This document shows, piece by piece, positions 17,736 through 26,577 of a stretch of DNA of 64,000 nucleotides. Source of the DNA: Nitrospiria bacterium (GTDB lineage: Bacteria > Nitrospirota > Nitrospiria > JACQBZ01); assembly GCA_035498035.1 (NCBI GenBank), contig DATKAN010000038.1:83498-147497 (forward strand), given 5' to 3'. A program made the position numbers and the translations under genes. Below the pieces are notes generated by a model that made no database searches, was not told the DNA's origin, and worked only from the letters and a program-made list of their open reading frames with translations. Every line of letters begins with the position of its first letter. Position 1 is the first letter of the stretch.

Positions 17736-18674
17736 TTAATAGACCGGAGTGGTCGCCAGGATCGCCTTGGCTTTCCGGATGTCCTCTTCCATGTGACGGA
17801 GCAACTCCCGCTCGTCCTTAAACGTCTGTTCCGGTCGAATCCATTCTACAAAGGCTACCCGCAGCTGTTGATCGTATAAGTCCGGTTGAGGCTCGAATAG
17901 ATGAGTCTCCACCATCCGTTCCAGCGGTCCCAGCGTGGGCTGAGTTCCGATGTAGCTTACTCCGGGCAAGGTGCGTCCTTTAAGCTCAACCTGCACCGCA
18001 TAGATGCCGTTGGAGGGAATAACGAGTTCGTTCGAGGGCCGGAAATTCGCCGTCGGATACCCCAGGGCCCTTCCCCTTCGTGTTCCGGGGATGACCCGAC
18101 CCTCGAGTCGATAGGATCTTCCCAGAAGTTCCCTCGCGGCGGCAACCCGGCCGGCCAAAAGGCATTCACGAATACGGGATGAACTGACCGGGGATCCCGC
18201 CACGGACACGGCCTCCACGGGATGCACCTGAAATCCCAAATCGTGCCCCAGTGCGGAAAGGTCCGTAATTGTTCCCCTTCGTTCTTTGCCAAACGCGAAC
18301 TGGGCCCCCACGAATACTTCTTTTGCACCCAGGTCATCCCGGAGAATAGTTCGAGCGAATTCAGGGGGGGTCAGACTGGCGAATGAATGGGTGAAGGACA
18401 CCAATCGAACCTGCCGGATTCCCATGGTCTCCATCCAATGCAGACGCTCCTCGAACGTCATTAAAAACTTCAGGTCCATGGCGGGGGCCAAGACCTTCAG
18501 TGGATGCGGTTCGAAGGTCAATACGATGCCGGTTCCCCCCGCGGTCTTTGCCCGATCAACCGTCTGTCTCAGAATGGCCTGATGGCCGCGATGGACTCCG
18601 TCAAAATTGCCGATGGCCACGACCGGATAAACCGGTTTCTGATCTTGTTGGGTATAATCCCGAATGATCTCCAC
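17736..18674 (-). CDS. ribF: Bifunctional riboflavin kinase/FAD synthetase
   Basis: Makes FMN and then FAD from riboflavin. N-terminal adenylyltransferase half begins with AIGNFDGVHRGHQ and contains the SSSRIRECLLAG motif; the riboflavin kinase half has LGYPTANF and THLFEPQPDLYDQQLRVAFVEW (beginning of the conserved FExxxDLY-type motif is modified). GTG 18674 gives 312 aa and lies 17 bases after the hemB stop; a longer frame would run into hemB. Cotranscription with the heme genes is likely. Confidence 0.95.
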   Translation of the reverse strand: MEIIRDYTQQDQKPVYPVVAIGNFDGVHRGHQAILRQTVDRAKTAGGTGIVLTFEPHPLKVLAPAMDLKFLMTFEERLHWMETMGIRQVRLVSFTHSFASLTPPEFARTILRDDLGAKEVFVGAQFAFGKERRGTITDLSALGHDLGFQVHPVEAVSVAGSPVSSSRIRECLLAGRVAAARELLGRSYRLEGRVIPGTRRGRALGYPTANFRPSNELVIPSNGIYAVQVELKGRTLPGVSYIGTQPTLGPLERMVETHLFEPQPDLYDQQLRVAFVEWIRPEQTFKDERELLRHMEEDIRKAKAILATTPVY

Positions 18675-18691
18675 GAACGGACATCGCCTTC

Positions 18692-19666
18692 TCAAGGCCG
18701 CAGAAGCCGGGCCGCATCTTTGGCATAATAGGTCAGGATCAGGTCTGCGCCGGCCCGTCGGATCGAGGTGAGCGTTTCCATCATCACCCGGTTCTCGTCC
18801 AGCCACTTTAATCGCGCGGCCGCTTTCAGCATGGCATATTCACCGCTGACATGGTAGGCTGCCACCGGTACATTGAACGCGCTCCGGACGCGATAGATCA
18901 CATCCAAATAGGGGAGCGCCGGTTTGACCATCACGATATCCGCGCCTTCATCGATGTCCATCGCGACCTCCCGCAGCGCCTCGCGGACATTGGGCGGATC
19001 CATCTGATACGATTTTCGGTCCCCGAATTGGGGCATCGAATCGGCCGCTTCCCGAAACGGCCCGTAGAAAGCCGAGGCATATTTGGCCGCATAGGACAGG
19101 ATCGGGGTCATTTCGAAGCCTTCGCGGTCCAGCGCCGAGCGAATGGCCTGGACTCGACCGTCCATCATATCGGACGGCGCGACCAGGTCCGCTCCGGCCT
19201 TGGCATGAGAAACCGCTTCGCGGGCCAACAATTCCAATGTCGGATCGTTCAGGACGCGGTTTCCTTTCACCACGCCGCAATGACCATGATTCGTGTATTC
19301 GCAAAGACAGACATCCGTGATCACGACGAGATCGGGCACGCGATCCTTGAGGGCCGTTACGGCCTGTTGGATGATGCCGGTCGGGGAATAGGCCTCTGAA
19401 CCGCGTCCATCTTTTTTCCGGGGGATTCCGAACAAAATGACGGCCGGGATACCCAGGTTTAGGATTTCCTGAGACTCTTTGATCAGAGAATCGATCGAAA
19501 GCTGATAGGTGCCCGGCATCGAGGCGATCTCTTTTCGGACCCCCTTCCCGTGAGTGACGAATAGGGGGCAGATGAGGTTTTCGACAGATAGCGCCGTTTC
19601 CTGGACCATTTTCCGGAGCAGGGGCGACTGTCGGAGTCTTCGCGGGCGTGATTGGGGAAAAGACAT
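18692..19666 (-). CDS. hemB: Porphobilinogen synthase (delta-aminolevulinate dehydratase)
   Basis: Condenses two 5-aminolevulinate molecules into porphobilinogen. The 324-aa product has the two active-site lysines K195 (SYAAK) and K248 ([12 protein letters not shown]). Cysteines 120, 122 and 130 ([14 protein letters not shown]) indicate the zinc-dependent type of the enzyme rather than the Mg-only type. It is the fourth heme gene of the ccsA-hemA-hemC-cobA/hemD-hemB run. Confidence 0.97.
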   Translation of the reverse strand: MSFPQSRPRRLRQSPLLRKMVQETALSVENLICPLFVTHGKGVRKEIASMPGTYQLSIDSLIKESQEILNLGIPAVILFGIPRKKDGRGSEAYSPTGIIQQAVTALKDRVPDLVVITDVCLCEYTNHGHCGVVKGNRVLNDPTLELLAREAVSHAKAGADLVAPSDMMDGRVQAIRSALDREGFEMTPILSYAAKYASAFYGPFREAADSMPQFGDRKSYQMDPPNVREALREVAMDIDEGADIVMVKPALPYLDVIYRVRSAFNVPVAAYHVSGEYAMLKAAARLKWLDENRVMMETLTSIRRAGADLILTYYAKDAARLLRP

Positions 19667-19682
19667 CGGTTCTCGGAACCTT

Positions 19683-21221
19683 TCAGCTCGCCGGCTTTGT
19701 AAAATGTTCCACGATGGCCTGTGCCAGAGAGGGAATGGTGGAATCTTTGGGTAAAATCTGCACGGTCATTCCGTACTCTTCGACCGTCTTGGCCGTGATC
19801 GGCCCGATGCAGGCCACTACCACGCCGTCTAAGAGACGCCGGGTGTCTTCCGGCCCGAACATCTCGACGAAATTTCTGACGGTGGATGAACTGGTGAATG
19901 TTATAACAGAAATTTGACGGCCTTGCAAAAGATTTTTGACCCAATCCAGGTCACGGACCGGACGAACGGTGCGGTAGGCCGTTACCACATCCACCAGGGC
20001 TCCCATCCGGGTCAAGGCTTCCGGCAAGACGTCGCGAGCCACCTCCGCCCTCGGAATCAGGATCCGTTGGCCTTTGAGGCGCTGTAGGCCCATTTGCTCG
20101 ATCAGGGCCTCGGCGACATATTCCTCCGGCATCAAGTCCACGCAGATTCCCATTCGCTCGATCTCTTGGGCGGTTCGGGGACCGATGGCGCAGAGTTTGA
20201 TTCCCTTCAGCGCCCGGACGTCCTTTCCACCGGCCTTAAGGCGCTCGAGAAAGTAAAGGACACCGTTGACGCTGGTAAATATCAGCCAGTGGTATTCTTC
20301 GATCTTGCGGATCGCGCCGTCCAAGGCCGTCCACGACTCCGGCGGAACCACCTCGATGGTGGGAAATTCCACGGGGTCGGCCCCGTAGAGTTTGAGGAGA
20401 TCGGTAAACTCGGTCGCCTGGTCCCGTGCCCGCGTCACAAGAACGCGCTTTCCGAACAACGGTCGGCCTTCGAACCAATTGAGTTTTTCCCGCAACTTAA
20501 CCACCTCCCCTACGATGATCAGCCCCGGCGGTTTGAGTGCCTCGTCCCGAACCCTGCCGACGATGGTTTCCATCGTGCCCACCACCGTTCGCTGTTCCGG
20601 CTTTGTTCCCCAGCGAATGACGGCCACCGGTGTCTGAGGCGTCCGGCCGTGCCGGGTCAGTTGCCGCACGATTTCCGGAAGGTTGCTCAGGCCCATAAAA
20701 AACACCAACGTTCCCCGGTCGGGGAGTTGATCCCAAGGCACATGTCCGTCCCGCTTGTCCGGATCTTCATGTCCGGTGACAAAGGTCACGATGGAGGCGA
20801 CGTCCCGATGAGTCAAGGGAATTCCGGCATAGGCCGGTACTCCGACGGCCGCCGTTACCCCCGGAACGATTTCAAACGGAATTCCCGCGGCGGATGCGGC
20901 CGCGGCTTCTTCGCCGCCCCGGCCGAAAATAAAGGGATCGCCGCCCTTGAGCCGCACCACGATATTTCCCCGACGGGCTTTCTCGATTAATAGGTGATTG
21001 ATTTCCTCCTGACCGAGATGGGCTTCCCCTCCCTTTTTGCCGACGAATATCCGTTCGACCTGGGGTCGGGTGTATCGAAGAAATTCCTCGTTGGCCAGGT
21101 AATCGTAAACGATGACGTCGGCCTGTTCGATGCAGGCCTTGCCTTTGATGGTTAAAAGACCCGGGTCGCCGGGTCCGGCACCGATCAGGTATATTCTTCC
21201 GGTCCGGTCGATGGGACGCAT
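19683..21221 (-). CDS. cobA-hemD: Fused uroporphyrinogen-III C-methyltransferase / uroporphyrinogen-III synthase
   Basis: Two-domain tetrapyrrole enzyme of 512 aa. The N-terminal half is a SAM-dependent [36 protein letters not shown] and GIPLTHRD are diagnostic. The C-terminal half (from about residue 255, [12 protein letters not shown]) is the HemD cyclase, with [17 protein letters not shown] near its end. The fusion routes uroporphyrinogen III both to heme and to precorrin-2 derived cofactors (siroheme, cobalamin, heme d1). ATG 21221 ([14 protein letters not shown]) lies four bases after the hemC stop region. Confidence 0.95.
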   Translation of the reverse strand: MRPIDRTGRIYLIGAGPGDPGLLTIKGKACIEQADVIVYDYLANEEFLRYTRPQVERIFVGKKGGEAHLGQEEINHLLIEKARRGNIVVRLKGGDPFIFGRGGEEAAAASAAGIPFEIVPGVTAAVGVPAYAGIPLTHRDVASIVTFVTGHEDPDKRDGHVPWDQLPDRGTLVFFMGLSNLPEIVRQLTRHGRTPQTPVAVIRWGTKPEQRTVVGTMETIVGRVRDEALKPPGLIIVGEVVKLREKLNWFEGRPLFGKRVLVTRARDQATEFTDLLKLYGADPVEFPTIEVVPPESWTALDGAIRKIEEYHWLIFTSVNGVLYFLERLKAGGKDVRALKGIKLCAIGPRTAQEIERMGICVDLMPEEYVAEALIEQMGLQRLKGQRILIPRAEVARDVLPEALTRMGALVDVVTAYRTVRPVRDLDWVKNLLQGRQISVITFTSSSTVRNFVEMFGPEDTRRLLDGVVVACIGPITAKTVEEYGMTVQILPKDSTIPSLAQAIVEHFTKPAS

Positions 21222-21225
21222 GGCC

Positions 21226-22152
21226 TCATTGGTAAATTTCCCGTAAGATGGCCTCTGCGCCTTGCGCCAAAAGACGTTCCGCAAGGTCAAGACCCAGCGT
21301 TTCCGGCTGCTCGGGATCGCCGGCTATACCGTCACGAATCACCCGCTTTCCATCCACACTCGCCACCAGGCCTTCCAGGACCAAGCGCTCCTCGTCCCGG
21401 ATCTGAGCATAGGCTGCGACCGGCACTTGGCAGCCGCCTTCCAGCCGTTTCAAGAAGGCCCGCTCGGCCCGCACGCACCGGCTGGTGATCGCATGGTTAA
21501 ACCGGATCAGAATTGAATTGATCTCTTGATTCGAGACGTGGCATTCCAGACCCAAGGCCCCCTGACCGATGGCCGGAACACAGAGCTCGGGGTCCAGATA
21601 TTCCGTGATCCGGTCTTCCCATCCCATTCGACGCATCCCGGCCGCCGCCAAGACAATCGCGGCCAGCCCTTCCTTTTCTATCTTCTTGAGGCGGGTATCG
21701 AGATTGCCTCGTAACGGAACGATTTCAAAATCCGGCCGCCGATGTCGGATTTGGGACTGTCGGCGAAGGCTGCTGGTGCCGATTCGAGCCCCATGCGGCA
21801 GATCCAAAAGTCGTTTGCCGTCCCGGCTGATGACGGCGTCCCGCGGATCTTCCCGACGGGTAATGGCGGCCAGATGAAGGCCTTCCGGGAGGAAGGTGGG
21901 CACATCCTTCATGCTGTGGACGGCCAGTGCGATCTCTTCGCGGAACAGGGCTTCCTCGATCTCTTTTACGAACAGACCTTTTCCGCCAACCTTGGCTAGG
22001 GGAACGTCCGTGATCTTGTCTCCGGTCGTCTTGATTTTTTTCAGTCGAACCTCCAGATTCGGGAAGGCCGCCTCGATCCCTTCCTTTATCAGATTCGCCT
22101 GGCAAAGCGCCAAAGCGCTTCCCCGCGTGCCGATGATGAGTTTCCGTGACAT
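21226..22152 (-). CDS. hemC: Hydroxymethylbilane synthase (porphobilinogen deaminase)
   Basis: Polymerises four porphobilinogens into hydroxymethylbilane. The 308-aa protein has the N-terminal GTRGSALALCQAN, the catalytic AVHSMKDVP, the Arg-rich cofactor pocket GTSSLRRQ, and cysteine 241 in EGGCQVPVAAY, the attachment point of the dipyrromethane cofactor. Flanked by hemA and the cobA-hemD fusion in one operon. Confidence 0.97.
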   Translation of the reverse strand: MSRKLIIGTRGSALALCQANLIKEGIEAAFPNLEVRLKKIKTTGDKITDVPLAKVGGKGLFVKEIEEALFREEIALAVHSMKDVPTFLPEGLHLAAITRREDPRDAVISRDGKRLLDLPHGARIGTSSLRRQSQIRHRRPDFEIVPLRGNLDTRLKKIEKEGLAAIVLAAAGMRRMGWEDRITEYLDPELCVPAIGQGALGLECHVSNQEINSILIRFNHAITSRCVRAERAFLKRLEGGCQVPVAAYAQIRDEERLVLEGLVASVDGKRVIRDGIAGDPEQPETLGLDLAERLLAQGAEAILREIYQ

Positions 22153-22228
22153 GGGCTGAATCCACGCCTCTTACTTTTCCCGACGGCCCTCCGGGTGTCG
22201 ATTTCGGATCCCGGCGCAGATCGAATGA

Positions 22229-23575
22229 TTATTTCGTTTCTGCGTCTTCTCCCGGATCGGCCGATTCTTCTTTATCGGAGGCTGCGGGTTGGGAGCGGCG
22301 GTGAAGGTCTTTATCCAGATTGAATAACCGGCGGACGGCTTCCGCATACAGAGCGCCGTTTTTCGAACGGGCTTCGTCTTTTAAGGCCACCAGCGGAGAG
22401 TGAAGGAGCTTGTTGATAACCGAAGCGACCAATCCGTCCACCACCTCCCGTTGTTCGGGAGAAAGGCGGCCCAGTTTCGAAATAAATTTATTTACTTCCG
22501 CTCGACGGATCTCCTCGGCTTTTTCTCGAAGCGCCATGATCGTCGGGACCACCTCCAGGGACTTGAGCCATTTGTTGATCGCCTGGAGTTCTTCGGAAAG
22601 GATCCCTTCCGCCTTAAAGGCCTCTTTTTGCCGGCCTTCCAGATTGGTGTCCACGATCAACTGGAGGTCGTCAATATCGTACAGAAAAACGTTGTCGATT
22701 CGGTTCACGTGCGGGTCGATATTCCGCGGGACCGAGATGTCGATCAAAAAGATGGGGCGGTTCTTACGGCGTTGGATGGCCTTGTCGATATGCTCCTCGG
22801 AAATGACGTAATGCGACGCCCCCGTGGAGCAGATGAGGATATCGGCCTCGGACAAATAACGGGGGAACTCTTCCAGCCGAAGCGGAATGCCGTCGAACCG
22901 TTTCGCCATCTCGATGGCGTTATCGAAGTTTCGCGTGGTGATCATGACCTTCCGAACGCCGTTGTCCAGCAAGTGGCGCACCGCCAGTTCCGCCATCTCC
23001 CCGGCGCCCACAAGCAAGGCCTCCTTTCCCTCCAAGTGACCGAAAATCTTTTTGGCCAGTTCCACGGCCGCGAAGCTGATCGAAACGGCGTTCTCCGCAA
23101 TTTTGGTTTCGGTTCGCACGCGCTTGGCCACCGAGATGGCCTTTCGAAAAACTTTATTCAGGATCACACCCGTCGCCTTTTGATGCATGGCGATATCAAA
23201 GGCCTCTTTAACCTGGCCCAGAATTTGCGGTTCCCCGATCACCATCGAGTCCAGACTGGACGCGACGCGAAAAACATGGCGGATGGCATCGTCCGACGAA
23301 TACAGATAAAGGCTGGCGTTCCATTCCTCGGGAGACAGACCGGCATGGTAGTCCTCGAAGAACTCTTTGATCCGCTGGAAACCGGTCTGGATCTGTTGAA
23401 CCACGGCGCAGACCTCCACCCGATTGCACGTGGACAGAATCAATGCCTCGTCGATTCCGTGATAGGATTTTAGCCGGATCAGGGCTTCACGGATCTGGGC
23501 ATCGGAAATCGAAAACTTTTCGCGGATTTCTATTGGCGCGGTTCTGTGGTTTAATCCGACAACAATGATATCCAA
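22229..23575 (-). CDS. hemA: Glutamyl-tRNA reductase
   Basis: NADPH-dependent first enzyme of C5-pathway heme synthesis. It starts DIIVVGLNHRTAPIEIREK, carries the catalytic cysteine in ILSTCNRVEVCAV, the NADPH loop LVGAGEMAELAVRHL, and the C-terminal dimerisation helices. TTG 23575 is preferred because GGAG lies six bases upstream; a TTG at 23581 would abut the ribosome binding site. The protein ends with an acidic, poorly conserved tail (EESADPGEDAETK). A translated length near 448 aa is usual. Confidence 0.96.
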   Translation of the reverse strand: MDIIVVGLNHRTAPIEIREKFSISDAQIREALIRLKSYHGIDEALILSTCNRVEVCAVVQQIQTGFQRIKEFFEDYHAGLSPEEWNASLYLYSSDDAIRHVFRVASSLDSMVIGEPQILGQVKEAFDIAMHQKATGVILNKVFRKAISVAKRVRTETKIAENAVSISFAAVELAKKIFGHLEGKEALLVGAGEMAELAVRHLLDNGVRKVMITTRNFDNAIEMAKRFDGIPLRLEEFPRYLSEADILICSTGASHYVISEEHIDKAIQRRKNRPIFLIDISVPRNIDPHVNRIDNVFLYDIDDLQLIVDTNLEGRQKEAFKAEGILSEELQAINKWLKSLEVVPTIMALREKAEEIRRAEVNKFISKLGRLSPEQREVVDGLVASVINKLLHSPLVALKDEARSKNGALYAEAVRRLFNLDKDLHRRSQPAASDKEESADPGEDAETK

Positions 23576-23658
23576 CGACAACTCCGTTAATAGGGGCTTG
23601 CCTCGCCGTCAAATTCGGTGGGAGCCCTGCGGATCATGCTGAGGAAGCAGGCTGATGT

Positions 23659-24471
23659 TTAGAGAAAGGCGTGCTGCCCTTTCCAAACCAAATCTACACC
23701 CACAAAGGAGAAGATCACTCCGATGAAACCGATGATGGCGAGATAGGCGGCTTTCTTGGCCCGCCATCCGACCGTGATCCGCCCGTGCAGCACAATCAGG
23801 TAAAAGAGCCAAATCGCCAGCGTGAAGATCTCACGCGGGTCCCAGTACCATCCCGATACATATCCCGCGCCCCACGCGCCGATGATAATTCCCAGCGTGA
23901 GAAGGCCGAAACCCAGAATGATGGCTTTATGATTCAGATCATCCAGGATATCCAATGATGGGAGTTTATTGTAAAGATTGTTAAATTGTTTGGATTTAAG
24001 CAGGCGTTCCTGAATGAGATACATGACCCCCACTAAAAAGGCGATGGCGAAGGCCACGGCGCCCAACAGGGCCAAGGCGGTGTGAGTATAAACCCAGGCC
24101 GTGCGCATAGCCATATCCGGAGACCGCATTTCGGTGGGCAGCATGGCACCCGACAACAGCGAGATCAAAGCCAACGGCAGGACAAAGGAGCCCAGGATGT
24201 GAATGCGAAAGCGCAGTTCCACAAGCAGAAAAACCAGAACGAGGGCCCAAGCAAAGAAGGCCATCGCATCAAAAAGACGGGTCAGTGAGACATAACCCGC
24301 CTCAATCATGCGGTTCAGAAGCGTTATGGTGTGGAATACAAAACCGATCCCGGTCAGCACCAGGGAAAACCTGGAGAACGACTCCTTTTTTCCGGCAAGT
24401 AGATAGATGAGGAAAGTCACGGTGCCGAAAAAATAGAAAGCAAGGGTAATTTTAAAGAAAAGGACATTCAT
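23659..24471 (-). CDS. ccsA: Cytochrome c assembly protein CcsA/HemX family
   Basis: Polytopic membrane protein of the system II cytochrome c biogenesis pathway, which transports or presents heme to CcsB. The 270-aa product has eight hydrophobic segments and the WWD-like signature GAGYVSGWYWDPREIFTLAIW (about residues 205-225) with external histidines. It heads the heme operon, the arrangement known as hemX-hemA. It provides the assembly link to the tetraheme cytochrome at 10.6 kb. CcsA versus HemX cannot be separated without a nearby ccsB. Confidence 0.9.
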   Translation of the reverse strand: MNVLFFKITLAFYFFGTVTFLIYLLAGKKESFSRFSLVLTGIGFVFHTITLLNRMIEAGYVSLTRLFDAMAFFAWALVLVFLLVELRFRIHILGSFVLPLALISLLSGAMLPTEMRSPDMAMRTAWVYTHTALALLGAVAFAIAFLVGVMYLIQERLLKSKQFNNLYNKLPSLDILDDLNHKAIILGFGLLTLGIIIGAWGAGYVSGWYWDPREIFTLAIWLFYLIVLHGRITVGWRAKKAAYLAIIGFIGVIFSFVGVDLVWKGQHAFL

Positions 24472-24496
24472 TATTATTGACCTCGCATGGTAAGCG

Positions 24497-24526
24497 ATTA
24501 TAACTGTTTAAAAAAGTCCATGTCAA
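24497..24526 (-). promoter_or_regulatory. Consensus sigma70-type promoter of the ccsA-heme operon
   Basis: On the minus strand a perfect TTGACA (24521-24526) and perfect TATAAT (24497-24502) are separated by 18 bp. The predicted start lies near 24490, about 19 nt before the ccsA ATG and including its GAGG. It is the strongest promoter by sequence in the window. Confidence 0.75.
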
Positions 24527-24620
24527 GGTTCGCAAGACATCCCTTGGTTGAAGCACAACTTATGGATAATTCATGAAAAATAATAAGCACTTTTCAAGGT
24601 GAAACCGCCGAAAAAACGTG

Positions 24621-24649
24621 TTGAAATAACCCCCGCATTATTATATATT
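24621..24649 (+). promoter_or_regulatory. Promoter of the first DUF151 gene
   Basis: TTGAAA (24621-24626), 17 bp, TATATT (24644-24649) in a strongly AT-rich stretch; predicted start about 24656, giving a ~78-nt leader. It is divergent to the heme operon promoter; the two leave about 95 bp between their -35 boxes. Confidence 0.65.
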
Positions 24650-24667
24650 ATATTTCAGTCACAAAGA

Positions 24668-24699
24668 GCCGGGAAGGCAATCATTCCGGGCCGGCTCTC
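24668..24699 (+). promoter_or_regulatory. Long hairpin in the leader of the first DUF151 gene
   Basis: GAGCCGG pairs with CCGGCTC, continued by GGAA/TTCC around the loop GGCAATCA. The hairpin begins about 12 nt after the predicted transcription start and ends about 25 nt before the ribosome binding site GAGGTGG. There is no T-run, so it is not a terminator. Confidence 0.5.
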
Positions 24700-24733
24700 G
24701 CGTGAATGAAAAAGTGAATTCTCGAGGTGGGCT

Positions 24734-25186
24734 GTGCTCCAGATGAAAGTTAGAGGGTTGATGTACGACCCTTTCAATAATGCCTTCATTATCATTTTGC
24801 GAGATGATCAGGAAAAAGAGGTTTTACCGATCTGGATTGGGAAGCCGGAAGCCGGCGCGATCAGTTTTGCATTGGAAGGGGTTTTTACCCCACGCCCCAT
24901 GACCCATGACCTGATGAAGAACATCCTGGAAAGCAGCAATGCCAAGGTGATCAGTGTCGTCCTCACGGACCTGAAAGACAACACTTATTTCGCAAAGATT
25001 CATGTTTTCTACGGGGATTCGGAATATACGATTGATTCACGTCCCAGCGATGCCATCGCACTGGCCCTCCGGGTGGACGCGCCCATTTTTGCAACCGAGG
25101 ATGTGATTCAGAAACACAGCACGGAGGAGCTCGATCGCTGGTTGGACAATCTTCGTCCGGAAGATTTCGGAAAATACGACGCATAG
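24734..25186 (+). CDS. Bifunctional nuclease family protein (DUF151), copy 1
   Basis: A 150-aa protein of the BFN/DUF151 family, whose plant member has DNase and RNase activity; bacterial roles are unknown. Family blocks are KEVLPIWIGKPEAGAISFALEG, RPMTHDLMKNIL, DNTYFAKIHV and DSRPSDAIALALRV. The GTG at 24734 follows GAGGTGG; ATG 24743 (residue 4) is the alternative start. A paralogue about 55% similar by eye lies at 25885, with a lipoprotein gene between. Confidence 0.88.
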   Translation: MLQMKVRGLMYDPFNNAFIIILRDDQEKEVLPIWIGKPEAGAISFALEGVFTPRPMTHDLMKNILESSNAKVISVVLTDLKDNTYFAKIHVFYGDSEYTIDSRPSDAIALALRVDAPIFATEDVIQKHSTEELDRWLDNLRPEDFGKYDA

Positions 25187-25192
25187 GTCGGG

Positions 25193-25864
25193 ATGAGAAA
25201 AAGACAATCCGGCGTAAATGGTCTCGGATGCGTTCGCGAAAGGGAAATTCGGTTCAATCATTTTGGGATTGGATCAGGCCTCATGGCATGCCTGGTGGCG
25301 TGGTTGACGCTGGGCTGTGCCACCATCGACGATCTCTCTACGGAATCCTATCGCGAAGTGGGTCTTCCGCCCAATCTGTTTGAACAACAGGCCTTGGGGC
25401 TGCTTCCTCTCTTTGGCCACGGCACACTCCGTGGTTACCTTTCCACGGCGGACGGGATCTTTCTGGAGAGTTTCCGGCAGCACCGAGCCGGCCAAACCTG
25501 GATCGATCCTCACGAAACCCTGAAGCGCATTCGCGAAGCCGGTCTTGAGGGGGTTTATCAAAATTTGGTGAAAGAATATTCGGTCCAGCAACCTCCCCAG
25601 CAGGATCCGCTTCAGCAGATCGGCAAGGCGGTGGGAACCCGGTACCTGCTTCTGACCGAGTTGCAAAGACTTGAAATGACCGAAGGGGCGACACAGGTCC
25701 AGCTGAACGGTCGTGTTTGGGATACCGAAAAAGGTGAAATCCTCTGGGAGGGCACCGGCGAAAGCCGCGGCTATGTCTTTTTGATTTTCCCCCGGGCCCC
25801 TTCCAGTTTTGAGAAGACGATGGCGGTCGCGAGCGACGGTCTGATTCAGCGCCTGCCATTTTAA
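25193..25864 (+). CDS. Predicted lipoprotein of unknown function
   Basis: A 223-aa protein with a long basic N terminus, a hydrophobic core (LMACLVAWLTLGC) and a lipobox LTLGC with cysteine near residue 42, so it should be lipidated and exported. An internal ATG at 25283 would give a shorter conventional signal peptide. The mature part contains a Gln-rich stretch (VQQPPQQDPLQQ) and the segment RYLLLTELQRLE...LNGRVWDTEKGEILWEGTGES, the pattern of outer-membrane assembly-type lipoproteins that test or modify an export process, but I recognise no named family. It is wedged between two DUF151 genes. Confidence 0.7.
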   Translation: MRKRQSGVNGLGCVREREIRFNHFGIGSGLMACLVAWLTLGCATIDDLSTESYREVGLPPNLFEQQALGLLPLFGHGTLRGYLSTADGIFLESFRQHRAGQTWIDPHETLKRIREAGLEGVYQNLVKEYSVQQPPQQDPLQQIGKAVGTRYLLLTELQRLEMTEGATQVQLNGRVWDTEKGEILWEGTGESRGYVFLIFPRAPSSFEKTMAVASDGLIQRLPF

Positions 25865-25884
25865 CGACGGGGAACCGAATTACA

Positions 25885-26340
25885 ATGGATATCAAATTAA
25901 GTGTGCAGAGTGTGTTGACCGATCCCAAGACCGAAACCCAAGTGGTGCTGTTGCGGGCGGAGGGCAACAAAGAGGTCTTGCCGATCTGGGTCGGGGTTAC
26001 GGAAGGGAGCGCGATCAAGTTCGCGCTGGAGGGGATCCTTCCGACCCGCCCGATGACGCACGATCTCCTCAAGAACGTCCTGGATCATCTGGGTCTCCGG
26101 GTCCAGAAGGTGATCATTACGGAAATCAAGAACAACACGTACTATGCCTTGGTCTATATCGAATCGCACGGCAGCCTGCTGAGCATCGACGCCCGTCCCA
26201 GCGATGCCATCGCCTTGGCCCTCCGCACCCATGTGCCGATTTATGCCGCCAATGAAGTCTTCAAGGAAAGGGGGGGCGAAAGCCTTGATGCCTGGCTGGA
26301 AAAGTTGGGACCGAAAGACTCAGGGGAACATACCGTGTAA
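25885..26340 (+). CDS. Bifunctional nuclease family protein (DUF151), copy 2
   Basis: A 151-aa paralogue of the gene at 24734: KEVLPIWVGVTEGSAIKFALEG, RPMTHDLLKNVLDHLG, NNTYYALVYI and DARPSDAIALALRT match block for block. The start ATG follows GGGGAACC, a weak ribosome binding site. Having two copies separated only by a lipoprotein suggests tandem duplication followed by insertion or a three-gene unit. The following 237 nt up to comEC contain no convincing gene. Confidence 0.88.
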   Translation: MDIKLSVQSVLTDPKTETQVVLLRAEGNKEVLPIWVGVTEGSAIKFALEGILPTRPMTHDLLKNVLDHLGLRVQKVIITEIKNNTYYALVYIESHGSLLSIDARPSDAIALALRTHVPIYAANEVFKERGGESLDAWLEKLGPKDSGEHTV

Positions 26341-26577
26341 CGATCGCTTTCCTTGCTGCCCCCGCCCTTTTTTGATTCCTGCCTCAGAAGCACCTCAACG
26401 CCGATATGAACGCCGAGTTCGACCCAGATCTTCATCCTGAACGCCTGAACAGACTGTTTTTTTGCAACACGCCTTTTCTGTTCGGATAACGCCTTAGGGC
26501 TCAACCTTCCGCACGGGGAACCGTGAATGCGTTGGCATAATCCTTGCTGCAGTAGGATTGCACAAGGAGCCGACTCG

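Noticed and set aside
26241..26504. Small minus-strand open frame in the DUF151-comEC gap
   Set aside because: No ribosome binding site, it overlaps the DUF151 gene antisense, and the translation has no recognisable features.
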